Shown here one piece after another: positions 42,147 through 51,118 of a stretch of 64,000 nucleotides of DNA; within the stretch, counting starts at the first letter, position 1; each line of letters begins with the position of its first letter. The stretch spans positions 1-64,000 of the forward strand of contig CADBYM010000008.1 of NCBI GenBank assembly GCA_902798915.1. The letters are read 5' to 3'. The stretch comes from an uncultured Coriobacteriaceae bacterium (GTDB taxonomy: Bacteria > Actinomycetota > Coriobacteriia > Coriobacteriales > Atopobiaceae). The notes below the pieces were generated by a model. It searched no databases and was not told the DNA's origin. It saw only the letters and a program-made list of their open reading frames with translations. A program made the translations under genes and the position numbers.

Positions 42147-43428
42147 GCCCAAGATGGTTGCGGCGCCTCTGCCGACGATCGTTCCAAAGCCGGCCGCTGC
42201 CTCCGGGCATGACGACCTTGCGTCGCCCGAGAACTACGACTACACAGACATCGATCAGCTGCTTGCCGCAAACGTGTCGTCCAACGTGGAGCTCATGGCG
42301 GATGAGGGCTTGGGCAACGTGCTCCTTACGGGTGCCACGGGCTTCTTGGGCATCCACGTGCTGCGCAACTACCTCGACACGCATGAGGGTCGCATTTGGT
42401 GTGTCGTGCGCAAGGGTGGGTTCCCAAGTCCAGAGCTTCGGCTGTCCCACATGCTCATGTACTACTTCGAACGGCCCTATGCCGAGCTCTTCGGCGAGCG
42501 CATCATCTGCTTGGAGGCGGACATTTCCGACCCGGCGGATGTCGCTGCGCTCGAGCGGATTCCCTTCCACACGTTGGTGAACTGTGCCGCTTGCGTCAAA
42601 CACTTTGCTGTGGGTGATGAGCTCGACCGTGCCAACGTCTCGGGCGTGCGCAATCTGGTGGACCTCTGCGCGCGTGGCCACAAGCGCCTCGTGCACATAT
42701 CGACCATCTCCACGGCGGGAGAAAGCCTTAACGGCAGTCCCGATCCCTCCCATCGCCTGACCGAGGCAGAGCTCTACTTCGGTCAACAACTCAGCAACAC
42801 ATACGTGCGCAGCAAGTTCTTGTCGGAGCGCTGTGTCCTGCAGGCGGTGGCGGATGGACGCATCGAGGGCAAGGTCATTCGCGTGGGCAACCTCATGAGC
42901 CGTGCGTCAGACGGGGAGTTCCAGATCAATTCCATCACCAACGGCTTCTTGCGTACGTTGCGCGGCTACGTTGCCGTAGGCGGCTTCCCCGTAAGTCGCA
43001 TGGATGTTGAGCAGGAGTATTCTCCCATAGACTCCGTGGCGGCTGCCGTGCTTCGGCTGGGCAGGGCGACGTCGCGCTTCTCGGTCTTCCATGCGTGCAA
43101 CAACCACAAGGTGCAGATGGGCGACGCGATATTTGCCATGCGTGAGCTCGGATTCGGCATTCGCGTCGTGGATGACGACTACTTCGCCCAGATGCTCGCA
43201 GATTACAGCACCCGGTACGAGGGTTCGAATGCCGTGGGCGGGCTCATCGCATATGCCACGCACGACCCGCAAAGCGCCTGCTATCTGGGCTACGACAACA
43301 CGTTCACAACAAAGGCGTTGTATCGTCTGGGCTGGAAGTGGCCCATTACGGATGACGCGTATCTCAAGAGTGCCATAAAGAATTTGGACACGCTCGGCTT
43401 CTTTGAGTTCTTCTCCGAGAACGACTGA
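41959..43428 (+). CDS. Nonribosomal peptide synthetase, segment 3: end of T and terminal thioester reductase
   Basis: In this frame the carrier motif is completed (GGTSLSASKVAVM), followed by a Pro/Glu/Lys linker and a reductase domain from about 42230: NADPH loop LLTGATGFLGIHVL, VNCAACVKHF, the Ser/Thr in ISTIST and the catalytic YVRSKFLSE (YxxxK), and a long C-terminal substrate lobe. R domains release the thioester as an aldehyde or alcohol. Deleting one G from 41975-41981 joins it to segment 2. It is unlikely to be made alone, since no ribosome site precedes it. Followed by the hairpin at 43443. Confidence 0.82.
   Translation: MTSSSWGGTSLSASKVAVMCFNARLPIVYADLFEHRCVRALADVVGQSATPAPQEPEPEAKPKPKMVAAPLPTIVPKPAAASGHDDLASPENYDYTDIDQLLAANVSSNVELMADEGLGNVLLTGATGFLGIHVLRNYLDTHEGRIWCVVRKGGFPSPELRLSHMLMYYFERPYAELFGERIICLEADISDPADVAALERIPFHTLVNCAACVKHFAVGDELDRANVSGVRNLVDLCARGHKRLVHISTISTAGESLNGSPDPSHRLTEAELYFGQQLSNTYVRSKFLSERCVLQAVADGRIEGKVIRVGNLMSRASDGEFQINSITNGFLRTLRGYVAVGGFPVSRMDVEQEYSPIDSVAAAVLRLGRATSRFSVFHACNNHKVQMGDAIFAMRELGFGIRVVDDDYFAQMLADYSTRYEGSNAVGGLIAYATHDPQSACYLGYDNTFTTKALYRLGWKWPITDDAYLKSAIKNLDTLGFFEFFSEND
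41975..41981 (+). other. G7 homopolymer causing a frameshift in the last NRPS carrier domain
   Basis: Seven G in the LGG(T/D)S codons. With six, the frame reads straight through to the reductase stop at 43428. Confidence 0.85.
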
Positions 43429-43442
43429 TGACCCACGAAAAT

Positions 43443-43465
43443 GGCCCACGGGAGTCCCGTGGGCC
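43443..43465. terminator. Terminator after the NRPS, GCCCACGG-type
   Basis: GGCCCACGGGA / TCCCGTGGGCC with a minimal loop, followed by TCTTT on the plus side. It lies between the convergent NRPS and protease genes. Confidence 0.75.
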
Positions 43466-43490
43466 TCTTTGCCTCGTGTGCATTCCCGTC

Positions 43491-46241
43491 CTACTGTTGT
43501 TGACGCAGTCTCCTCGCAAGGGACAGTGCACCAAGGGCAATCGTCCCGAAGGTGAGTGGGATGGGGGCGACAGGCGCGTTGCCGGTGTCGGGCAGGGCCT
43601 GCTTGCTCGCGGTTGGCTGCGTGCTGCGCGTTGTGGATGCTGCGGCTGGTTGTGGTGCGGGCGCGGGTGCCGGTGCTGGCGCGGCTGGCTCCGGTGCTGG
43701 TGCCGGTGCAGGCCTTGCGGTGCACGTCACGTTCGCATCCGCCGTGGCGCTTATGCCCTCGACGTTCTCTAGGGTTGCTGTGGCCACATTAGCCACGCTC
43801 CCTCGCGCCGCGTCCTCGTCCGTCACCTTGTAGACGTACTCGATGGAGCGCTGCTCGCCCGCGGGAACGCTCTCGATCCTGCCGTTCTCCCCAAGTCCGA
43901 CCATGCTGTCGGTGATGACGACGTCACTGAGCTCTGCGGCCCCTTCGTTCCTCACAGTGACGCGATAGTGCACCTCGTCGCCTGGGTAGTAGACCTCCTT
44001 CTGGTCCACGACCTCCTTCCTGAGCGTGAAGGGGATGTTTGCATCGGAGAAGGCCTTGAGGGCAAAGTTGTCGTAGTCCCTGATGCCGTCCAGCTGTGCC
44101 TGCAGGTCGGTTATCACGGACGTCCAATCCTTCCATGTGCCCTCAGAGAGCACAAAGCTCTCGCCCTTATTGACGACGCCCTTGCCTATCTTGCTCAGAC
44201 CCTCATAGTCGGACACTTCTTGCGAATGAGCGTTGTAGCACGAGCGTACGGGCATCGCATACTGGAGCCCCTCGGCTGTTTCGGTCGTCATCGTACACAC
44301 CACGGAGAAGCGCTGGCCCTTGGCCATGTAGTGACTCTTTGCCAGTTGTAGTCGGTGGTAACCGCCGTTGGGATAATCCGCAGTGACGGTCTCGAGGAGG
44401 TCGCCTGCCGTCGGGTCTGTAACGTCTTGAGCCTCGCCGTCGGGCTGCGCCTCGTTGTTGGGGTCCGTAGGCGGTTCGTTCAGTCGGTACAGGCTCAGGA
44501 CGACATGCGTGTTTGGCTCGTCCGTCTCCACCGAGAGCGTGCGCACGAGCTGGTCGTCTTGGGCGGTAAAGACGTTTGCGGTGGAGGCTTCGTCCAACGA
44601 TAGATGGTTTTGAACGTCGTAGAAAGAGAGGAAGTCGTACTGGTTGACGTAAAGCTCCTCACGTTCGTCATCGAGGCTTTGGGTGTAAAAGTTGTAGGTG
44701 GTGGGTCTGGTGATGCTCATATCGTAGTACGAGAGGTAGAAGTAGCCCGAGCCATCGATGCCCCAGTCGCTCTCGTTGGGGAAGCCGACCCCCTTCGCAC
44801 CCCAGCTGTTCTTGACGATCCAGGCGCCCGGTCCGGGTGGGAACCTGTTTACCTCAGTATCGTAAAGGGGATTGGAGTAGGTGCCCTGGTTGAAGTTCTC
44901 GACGCCCCAATTGTCGTCCCAGCCCACGATGCACACGTCGTGGTTTATGCGGACCTTCTTGCCTTCTCCATACTTGTCGTAGCTATAGTGGGACCACGTG
45001 TTGGGGTTGAGATATGAATCGGCGGCCAACTGCTGCCCCGGGCGACTCTGGTCGGAACAGAACTCGATGTGAACGCCGCGTCCCGCCATCAGTTCTCGCT
45101 TGATGGCTGCGGTGGCATTCGCATCGTAGAAGTAGTTGTCATCCAAATCGGAGGCAGCCGGAGACGGCAAACACGTGCTCTCCTCGAGCTCGGCGCTGAG
45201 GGCAAAGCGCTTGGAAAGGGGTAGGCTCCAATCGTAGTCTCGGAGGTTGCCATTCTCGGTGCAGACAAAGAGGCCGTTCTCGTCGAATAAGGGTTGCGAC
45301 GCATAGTTGCTGAGGGCACCGCTTTGGGCGAGTTCCTCGGTAACGGTCTTCTGGCGTATGCCGGAGCCGATGATAAGGCCATTCTCTAGGATGTCGAGCA
45401 TGTCGGGATTTTCAAGGAGGTCGGATTCTTTGAGCGCGTCGGGATCATCGACGGGGAGGTTGTCGAAGTCGAGCATCTTCCGCACGGCGGTGAACTCGTC
45501 GTAGGATGCGTTCTCGTCCGAGTTGGGATCAAAGGGCATGTCGTACTGGAAGAGCTTCGGCTTGCCGCTCGTAGAACTGAGATTGACAGTTGCGATGTTC
45601 TCCTCGTTGCGATACGGTGCTTCCTCCTCCAAGAGGGGACCCGTTCCCGAGGCGAAGAGCGTGGTGGCAAAGTAAGGGGTGCCACCCGCATCGAGAGGGT
45701 TCGCCGTGAGGTTGTCGTCGGTCTTCACGGCCGTGACTCCCTCTTCCGCTTGGCACGCTATGCTTGCCGTGGCGGGATCGCTCGCCAACGTCTGGGCGTC
45801 GGGTAGCGGGGTGCCGATGAACCAAGCCACTTGTCGCTCCGAAAGGTCGAGCGGAAGCTCGTCGTACGTGAGACCGAGTTCAGAGAGAATACTCGTCTCT
45901 GAGGCGGCGATGGCGCCGAATGCCCAACAACTGCCCCAGGGATTCTGATACTTGACTGGGGTCACTACGCCGCGATCTCGCAGATCGAACTTCTCGGGAA
46001 GCGGCTCTTCCTCCGCCTGCGCCGTGAGCCCGACGCTTCTGGCCCGCCACTGGGCCTCCGCCCAGTCGTGGCCGGAGTACATGCCATGTTCCTGCTCGTG
46101 GGCAATGAGCTGCTCCTGCTGTTGGGCGAGGTCGTCGACAAGCGACGCATAGGCGGGTGCCGTCGGCGCGAAGGCCAGGCCCATGGCTAGCAGGGCGCTC
46201 GCGATGCGGGGCAGGGGAGTGGGGGTGCGTTTGAGCTTCAT
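43491..46241 (-). CDS. Sortase-anchored papain-like (C1A) cysteine protease
   Basis: 916 residues, CAGGAG before the ATG. Signal peptide at 1-32 (ending PAYAS). The protease domain has PWGSCWAFGAIA with the catalytic Cys, INHDVCIVGWDDN with the His and WIVKNSWG with the Asn. A large insertion (about 180-400) separates Cys from His. A lectin-like or beta domain follows (YNFYTQSLDDE), then a DUF11-type repeat (VYYPGDEVHYRVTVRN), an Ala-Pro-rich stalk and an LPDTG sortase signal with helix and basic tail. It should be displayed on the cell wall and degrade extracellular proteins. Confidence 0.9.
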   Translation of the reverse strand: MKLKRTPTPLPRIASALLAMGLAFAPTAPAYASLVDDLAQQQEQLIAHEQEHGMYSGHDWAEAQWRARSVGLTAQAEEEPLPEKFDLRDRGVVTPVKYQNPWGSCWAFGAIAASETSILSELGLTYDELPLDLSERQVAWFIGTPLPDAQTLASDPATASIACQAEEGVTAVKTDDNLTANPLDAGGTPYFATTLFASGTGPLLEEEAPYRNEENIATVNLSSTSGKPKLFQYDMPFDPNSDENASYDEFTAVRKMLDFDNLPVDDPDALKESDLLENPDMLDILENGLIIGSGIRQKTVTEELAQSGALSNYASQPLFDENGLFVCTENGNLRDYDWSLPLSKRFALSAELEESTCLPSPAASDLDDNYFYDANATAAIKRELMAGRGVHIEFCSDQSRPGQQLAADSYLNPNTWSHYSYDKYGEGKKVRINHDVCIVGWDDNWGVENFNQGTYSNPLYDTEVNRFPPGPGAWIVKNSWGAKGVGFPNESDWGIDGSGYFYLSYYDMSITRPTTYNFYTQSLDDEREELYVNQYDFLSFYDVQNHLSLDEASTANVFTAQDDQLVRTLSVETDEPNTHVVLSLYRLNEPPTDPNNEAQPDGEAQDVTDPTAGDLLETVTADYPNGGYHRLQLAKSHYMAKGQRFSVVCTMTTETAEGLQYAMPVRSCYNAHSQEVSDYEGLSKIGKGVVNKGESFVLSEGTWKDWTSVITDLQAQLDGIRDYDNFALKAFSDANIPFTLRKEVVDQKEVYYPGDEVHYRVTVRNEGAAELSDVVITDSMVGLGENGRIESVPAGEQRSIEYVYKVTDEDAARGSVANVATATLENVEGISATADANVTCTARPAPAPAPEPAAPAPAPAPAPQPAAASTTRSTQPTASKQALPDTGNAPVAPIPLTFGTIALGALSLARRLRQQQ

Positions 46242-46387
46242 GGAACTCTCCTGTTTGTCAGTTGTCAGGGTGATTTAATAGTTTAGCACGGAAAGGGACC
46301 ATCCCTGATGAAGGGGGGCGGTTCCTTGGGCAACTTGCAGGGAGAGATTCTCATTGCCAAGTGTGGTGATGAACGGTCCGGGGGCGG

Positions 46388-46701
46388 CCTAACGGAAATC
46401 GAGCTTGCGGCAGTGGTGCGGAGGGCGCCCTAACGGAAATCGAGCTTGTGGCAGTGGACCGGCGGCGGCCTAACGGAAATCGAGGTTGTGGCAGTGGTGC
46501 GGTGGGCGCCCTAACGGAAATCGAGCTTGCGGCAAGGTATCTAACGGAAAGCGAGGTTGTGGCGTGCCACAAGTTATTCTTCCATAAGAAAGGGTGCCAC
46601 AAGCTCGATTCTCGTTAGCAGCTTTGCCACAAGCTCGGTTTCCGTTAGGCGGTCAGGTTGAGGGGCCTCCCGGGCGTGCCACAAGTTACATTTCCGTAAG
46701 G
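46388..46701. repeat. Core-repeat array B (five direct then four inverted copies)
   Basis: Direct copies of CTAACGGAAATCGAG-(C/G)TTG(T/C)GGCA start at 46388, 46429, 46469, 46510 and 46540; inverted copies at 46566, 46596, 46626 and 46678. The first three intervals are 40-41 nt, and the spacers (GTGGTGCGGAGGGCG and close variants) are also alike. The rest of the 546-nt gap 46242-46787 holds no gene. Confidence 0.85.
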
Positions 46702-46787
46702 CGCATCAGGCCGATGCGCGCCCAGAAGGGGTGGCCGGGGGTCGGGGGCATACCTCCCAATCTTTGGAGGAGTAACCCCCTCGGGCC

Positions 46788-47720
46788 TTAGGCCAGGAAC
46801 AACACCACCAGCGTGTAGGCAATGAGCGTCACGATGATGTAGAGCGACATGAACGCCGAGGTGAAGCCAGCATCGCTCTTGTCCTTGTACAGCGGGTGCA
46901 GCAAGGGTGCCATGCCGAATCCCGTGGGGCACATGAAGTAGATAAGCACGGCGATGAGGAACTCGCGGTTGGCCATGCGTGCGCCGAAGAGCAGGAAGAA
47001 CCCTGCGATGATAAGCGCACACCACGCGAGCCTCACGGCGCCGAGGCGCAGAATCGGCCCGATGGTGTCCTTGTCCACGGTGAGGTCGTATCCCAGGCAA
47101 AAGAGGATGATGGCGACGATGGGGCTCGTGGCCATGGAGATCGTGGCCGTCCACGCTGGTCCGAAGGCGGATCCCACGATGAGCCCGTAGAGCCCCGTGA
47201 GGTTCATGGCGAGTCCGGCGGTGACGGCGATGATGAAGGGGTTCGTGACGATGTTCTTTACCAGTTCACCGGCACTTGCGCTGCCCGCTGCCTCGCGTGC
47301 CACCATGATGGGGATCACGATGAAGCAGGTGAAGGTGCCCGCAAGGTCAAAGATCACGGTGTTGGACGAGCCCGCCACGATGGAGAGGTACAGGGGGAGT
47401 GCCACGTTGCCGCCCTCGTGCGTGGCCAAGAGGTACTTGGAGAAGTGGCCGCGCTCACGTCCGGTGAAGGCGGTGGTGAGTGGGCCGACCACGAGGAGCG
47501 CGAGCAGGTACATCACGGCCACGTATCCCACCACAGGCAGGACGCTGGCGTCGAGGTCGGCAGTCGCGAGCAGGTTGAAGATGAGGATGGGGAAGAGGAT
47601 CCCAAAGAGGATGTCGTTGGCACCGGCCTTCTGCTGGGGCGTCACCCAGCCGAGCGCGCGGCTTGCGAAGCCGAGTGCGAGCATGAAGAAGACTGGCAGT
47701 AGCGTGGTGATGGCGGCCAC
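46788..47720 (-). CDS. AEC-family (auxin efflux carrier-like) transporter
   Basis: 310 residues from a GTG behind GAGGAGG. Ten hydrophobic helices in two repeats, with the family's Asn/Pro-kinked helices (PFIIAVTAGLAMNLTG, FMCPTGFGMAPLL). Bacterial members such as MdcF move malate, malonate or other carboxylates. The substrate here is unknown. Confidence 0.85.
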   Translation of the reverse strand: MAAITTLLPVFFMLALGFASRALGWVTPQQKAGANDILFGILFPILIFNLLATADLDASVLPVVGYVAVMYLLALLVVGPLTTAFTGRERGHFSKYLLATHEGGNVALPLYLSIVAGSSNTVIFDLAGTFTCFIVIPIMVAREAAGSASAGELVKNIVTNPFIIAVTAGLAMNLTGLYGLIVGSAFGPAWTATISMATSPIVAIILFCLGYDLTVDKDTIGPILRLGAVRLAWCALIIAGFFLLFGARMANREFLIAVLIYFMCPTGFGMAPLLHPLYKDKSDAGFTSAFMSLYIIVTLIAYTLVVLFLA

Positions 47721-48222
47721 AGGACCCTCCTCGTTCTCTGACGATACCGTGTCCTTATTATTGCAAGTCTAATGGGTGATGTCCAATACCTGTAGCTTGT
47801 CTTGAGGCATGTATTCCATGCATTGATTGCTTAACGGTAGGGAAACGTGCAGGTCGACAGGTCCGTCTGCTATCTTCCGTGGTACATGCTCATGTTTTGC
47901 AAGGCCAACAAGGAAGAACCGCTGCTGGTCTCTTGGTTGCGGAACGAGTTCACTTCGAGGAGACAAAGGGGACGGGGGCGTTTGTCCCAGGAGCCTTCGC
48001 CGCCGGGCAGCGCATCCATGGCGGGCCGGCGTGAGACGCCACAAGGCCGCCCGCGAAGAAGGTCGTGGCTCATTTGGCACGACGCTAAGTGCGACAAGAA
48101 GTTGCAGGTGGTGCTCTTGGTCGCGTGGACGACAAATGGTGACAAATGATACGTATTCTGATTGCGCCTGTGGAGTATCCTGAACGGGGGGATGAGGACC
48201 ACGCGTTTTGAGAGGGGAAACA
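47721..48222. other. 502-nt intergenic region without a supported gene
   Basis: Divergent upstream region of the AEC and hydrogenase genes. Short frames (for instance 47847-48149) have no family features or ribosome site. No tRNA, hairpin terminator or repeat was seen. It must contain both promoters. Confidence 0.45.
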
Positions 48223-49899
48223 ATGGGGAGTTGCCTCAGACTAAAGAAGTCGAACTGTAAGAACTGTTACAAGTGCATCCGGCATTGTCCGGTGAAGTCC
48301 ATTCGCTTCTCGGCAGGCCAGGCGCACATCATCGACGACGAGTGCATTCTGTGTGGCACCTGCTTCGTCGTCTGCCCGCAAGACGCCAAGGAGATCGTGG
48401 ACGACACCGAGAAGGTGCGCGTACTCCTGGGCAGTGGTGACCCCGTGGTCATGAGCCTTGCGCCTTCGTTCATCGCCAACTACGAGGGCGTCGGAATCGA
48501 GGCGATGCGGGAGGCGGCATGCAAGCTCGGATTCCACGACGTGGAAGAGACCGCGATCGGCGCGACGATGGTCAAGCGGGAGTACGACCGGATGCTCAAG
48601 GAAGAGCATCGCGACATCGTGATCTCGTCCTGCTGCCACTCCATCAACCTGCTCGTTCGCAAGTACTTCCCTGAGCAGCTGCCGTACCTCGCGGACGTCG
48701 TGTCGCCCATGGTGGCGCACTGCATGGACATCAAGCGGCGCATTCCGAACGCAAAGACGGTCTTCGTCGGCCCGTGCGTCGCAAAGAAGGACGAGGCGGG
48801 CCTGTATGGCGATGCCGTGGACGCAGCGCTGACCTTCGAGGAGCTGACGGCGTGGTTCGAGGAGGAGGGCATCGAGCCCCGTCGCGAAGTCGTCGCGTGC
48901 GACCAGAGCCTCGCGCGCTTCTTTCCCACCACCGGTGGCATCCTCAAGACCATGGCGCGGGATGCGCCGGACTACACGTATATGGCGCTCGATGGTGTGG
49001 AGAACTGCATCGCCGCCTTGGAGGACATAGCGCGTGGCAAGATTCACAAGTGCTTCATCGAGATGTCTGCCTGCGCGGGCAGCTGCGTGGGCGGTCCCGT
49101 CATGGAGAAGCACCATCGCAGCCCCGTGAGGGACTACATGGCGGTGGCGGGATTTGCCGGCCGCGAGGACTTCGCCGTGGCGCAGCCCAATGTCGCCGAG
49201 ATGAAGCAGGAGTTCTCGCCGCTCGACCGTGCGGAGAGGACTCCTTCCGAGTACGAGGTCATGCAAATCCTGCGCGAGATGGGCAAGTACAAGCCAAGCG
49301 ACGAGCTCAACTGCGGCTCCTGTGGCTATGACACCTGCCGCGAGAAGGCGGCGGCGATCTACCAGGGCAAGGCGGAGATCTCCATGTGCCTTCCGTTCCT
49401 GAAGGAGAAGGCCGAGAGCTTCTCGGACGCCATCGTGAAGAACAGTCCCAACGCCCTGATCGTCGTCAACGACACGTTCGAGGTACAGCAGCTCAACGAG
49501 GCCGCCCTGCGCCTGCTCAACGTTCGGTTCGCCTCGGACGTCCTGGGTGATCAGGTGGTGCGTATCCTGGACCCGCGGGTGTTCATGGACGTCAAGCGGT
49601 CGGGCAGGGGCGTGTACAACAAGCGGGTGTATCTGGCGGAATACCAGCGCTACGTCGAGCAGACCGTCGTGCCAGCGGAGGGCGGCAGGATGATCTTGTG
49701 CATCATGCATGACGTGACCAGCGAGGAGGAGCAGCGCCAGCGCAAGGAAGAGATCACGAACGAGACGGTGGAGGTTGCCGACAAGGTCGTGGACAAGCAG
49801 ATGCGCATCGTGCAGGAGATTGCCTCGCTCCTCGGGGAGACGGCCGCCGAGACGAAGATTGCCCTTTCCAAGCTGAAGGAGTCGATCAGTGATGAATGA
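48223..49899 (+). CDS. Sensory [FeFe]-hydrogenase-like protein with PAS domain
   Basis: 558 residues from the ATG at 48223 (GAGAGGGGAAACA upstream). Two 4Fe-4S motifs at the N-terminus (CKNCYKCIRHCPVK, CILCGTCFVVCPQ). The H-cluster domain has diverged signature motifs: SSCCHSINLL for TSCCPxW, VGPCVAKKDEA for MPCxxKxxE, and EMSACAGSCVGG for ExMxCxxGCxxG. The four cluster-binding Cys remain. Next a third Cys region (CGSCGYDTCREKA...MC), a PAS domain (430-520) and a short coiled coil. The layout is that of group C sensory hydrogenases, which sense H2 rather than turn it over. It overlaps the phosphatase gene by 8 nt. Confidence 0.88.
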   Translation: MGSCLRLKKSNCKNCYKCIRHCPVKSIRFSAGQAHIIDDECILCGTCFVVCPQDAKEIVDDTEKVRVLLGSGDPVVMSLAPSFIANYEGVGIEAMREAACKLGFHDVEETAIGATMVKREYDRMLKEEHRDIVISSCCHSINLLVRKYFPEQLPYLADVVSPMVAHCMDIKRRIPNAKTVFVGPCVAKKDEAGLYGDAVDAALTFEELTAWFEEEGIEPRREVVACDQSLARFFPTTGGILKTMARDAPDYTYMALDGVENCIAALEDIARGKIHKCFIEMSACAGSCVGGPVMEKHHRSPVRDYMAVAGFAGREDFAVAQPNVAEMKQEFSPLDRAERTPSEYEVMQILREMGKYKPSDELNCGSCGYDTCREKAAAIYQGKAEISMCLPFLKEKAESFSDAIVKNSPNALIVVNDTFEVQQLNEAALRLLNVRFASDVLGDQVVRILDPRVFMDVKRSGRGVYNKRVYLAEYQRYVEQTVVPAEGGRMILCIMHDVTSEEEQRQRKEEITNETVEVADKVVDKQMRIVQEIASLLGETAAETKIALSKLKESISDE

Positions 49900-51067
49900 C
49901 CTGTGCGCAGACATCGGCTACAAGAGCATCAAGCACGCGGGGGAGGAGCTGTGCGGTGACCACGTGGACGTGGTGGAGAAGGATGACGGCTCGACGATCG
50001 TCGTGCTCGCCGACGGACTCGGCAGCGGCGTGCGGGCGAGCATCCTCTCTACCCTGACGTCAAAGATCATCTCGACCATGATGGCCGCAGACCTTCCGAT
50101 CGGGGAGTGCGTGTCCACCATCGCCGAGACGCTTCCCGTGAGCGCCAATCATGGGGTGGCCTACTCCACCTTCACGATCATCCAGTTGGTTCGCAATCAC
50201 ACGGCCGAGTTGATTCAGTACGATAACCCTTATGTTATCCTTATTCGCGATGGCGTCGTGACGGACTATCCCATGACGGGGATCGACATCGAGGGCAAGA
50301 AGATATATCGCTCCACGATTCGCCTGCAAGAGAATGACGTCTTCATAGCCATGAGCGACGGATGCCCCCATGCCAGTGCGGACAGGGCATACAACAACGA
50401 CTGGAAGCGGGAGGACATCGCTGAGTATATGGCAGAGATGTCATGCACGGGATACACGGCCAAAGTGCTGTGCACGATGCTCGTGGACGAGTGCGACAAG
50501 CTCTATGGGTATCATCCGCTCGACGATGCCACCGCTTGCGTCGTTCGCATCCGGCAGCGTGTCCCCATGAACATCCTGTTTGGCCCTCCCGCCGATCGCG
50601 ATGATTGCAACAAGATGCTGAACCTCTTCTTTGGGAAGGAAGGCAAGCACATCATCTGCGGCGGCACCACCGCCACCATTGCGTCCAAGTATCTGCGCAA
50701 GCCGATAAAGGCCAAGCCGATCATCGACACGACGAGTGACGTGCCGCCCATCTCGGAGATCGAGGGTGTTGACTTGGTGACGGAGGGCGTCATCACCATG
50801 AGCAGGGTAGTGGAATACGCCAAGAACTACCTGCGCGGCAACGAGAGCTACGAGGAGTGGAACTACGGGCACGACGGCGCCTCGCGCATTTGCCAGCTCC
50901 TGTTCGAGGAAGCGACGGACATCAACTTCTTTGTCGGTCGCGCCATCAATCCCGCGCACCAGAATCCGAACCTGCCGATAAACTTCAACATCAAGATGAG
51001 CATCGTGGACGACTTGACCGCAAGCTTGCGCGAGATGGGCAAGCGCGTCAAAGTCAGCTACTTCTAG
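49892..51067 (+). CDS. PP2C/SpoIIE-type serine phosphatase, partner of the sensory hydrogenase
   Basis: 391 residues; ATG at 49892 or GTG at 49889, overlapping the hydrogenase stop. The PP2C metal motifs appear as VLADGLGSGVRAS near residue 40, NDVFIAMSDGCPHAS near 150 and DDATACVVRI near 210. Residues 225-391 form a second domain (ADRDDCNKMLNLFFGKEGKHIICGG) with no clear match. Group C hydrogenases are known beside such phosphatases; H2 sensing through the Fe-S/PAS protein would set its activity on an unknown phosphoprotein. Confidence 0.85.
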   Translation: MNDLCADIGYKSIKHAGEELCGDHVDVVEKDDGSTIVVLADGLGSGVRASILSTLTSKIISTMMAADLPIGECVSTIAETLPVSANHGVAYSTFTIIQLVRNHTAELIQYDNPYVILIRDGVVTDYPMTGIDIEGKKIYRSTIRLQENDVFIAMSDGCPHASADRAYNNDWKREDIAEYMAEMSCTGYTAKVLCTMLVDECDKLYGYHPLDDATACVVRIRQRVPMNILFGPPADRDDCNKMLNLFFGKEGKHIICGGTTATIASKYLRKPIKAKPIIDTTSDVPPISEIEGVDLVTEGVITMSRVVEYAKNYLRGNESYEEWNYGHDGASRICQLLFEEATDINFFVGRAINPAHQNPNLPINFNIKMSIVDDLTASLREMGKRVKVSYF

Positions 51068-51077
51068 TCCGAGAGAT

Positions 51078-51105
51078 GGGCCCACGGAGGTGACCCTCCG
51101 TGGGC
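51078..51105. terminator. Terminator after the phosphatase, GCCCACGG-type
   Basis: GGGCCCACGGAGG / CCTCCGTGGGCCC around GTGA... forms a 13-bp stem between convergent genes. Same stem core as at 21165 and 43443. Confidence 0.75.
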
Positions 51106-51118
51106 CCGCGAGTTGCAC

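Noticed and set aside
46351..46602. Repetitive 83-residue minus-strand frame in array B
   Set aside because: Its peptide repeats only reflect the DNA repeat; no start signal.
47847..48149. 100-codon frame before the hydrogenase
   Set aside because: Basic, low-complexity C-terminus and no ribosome site; could be decayed coding DNA but cannot be supported.
48241..49914. 557-codon antisense frame opposite the hydrogenase
   Set aside because: Codon-bias mirror of a confident gene; low-complexity translation.
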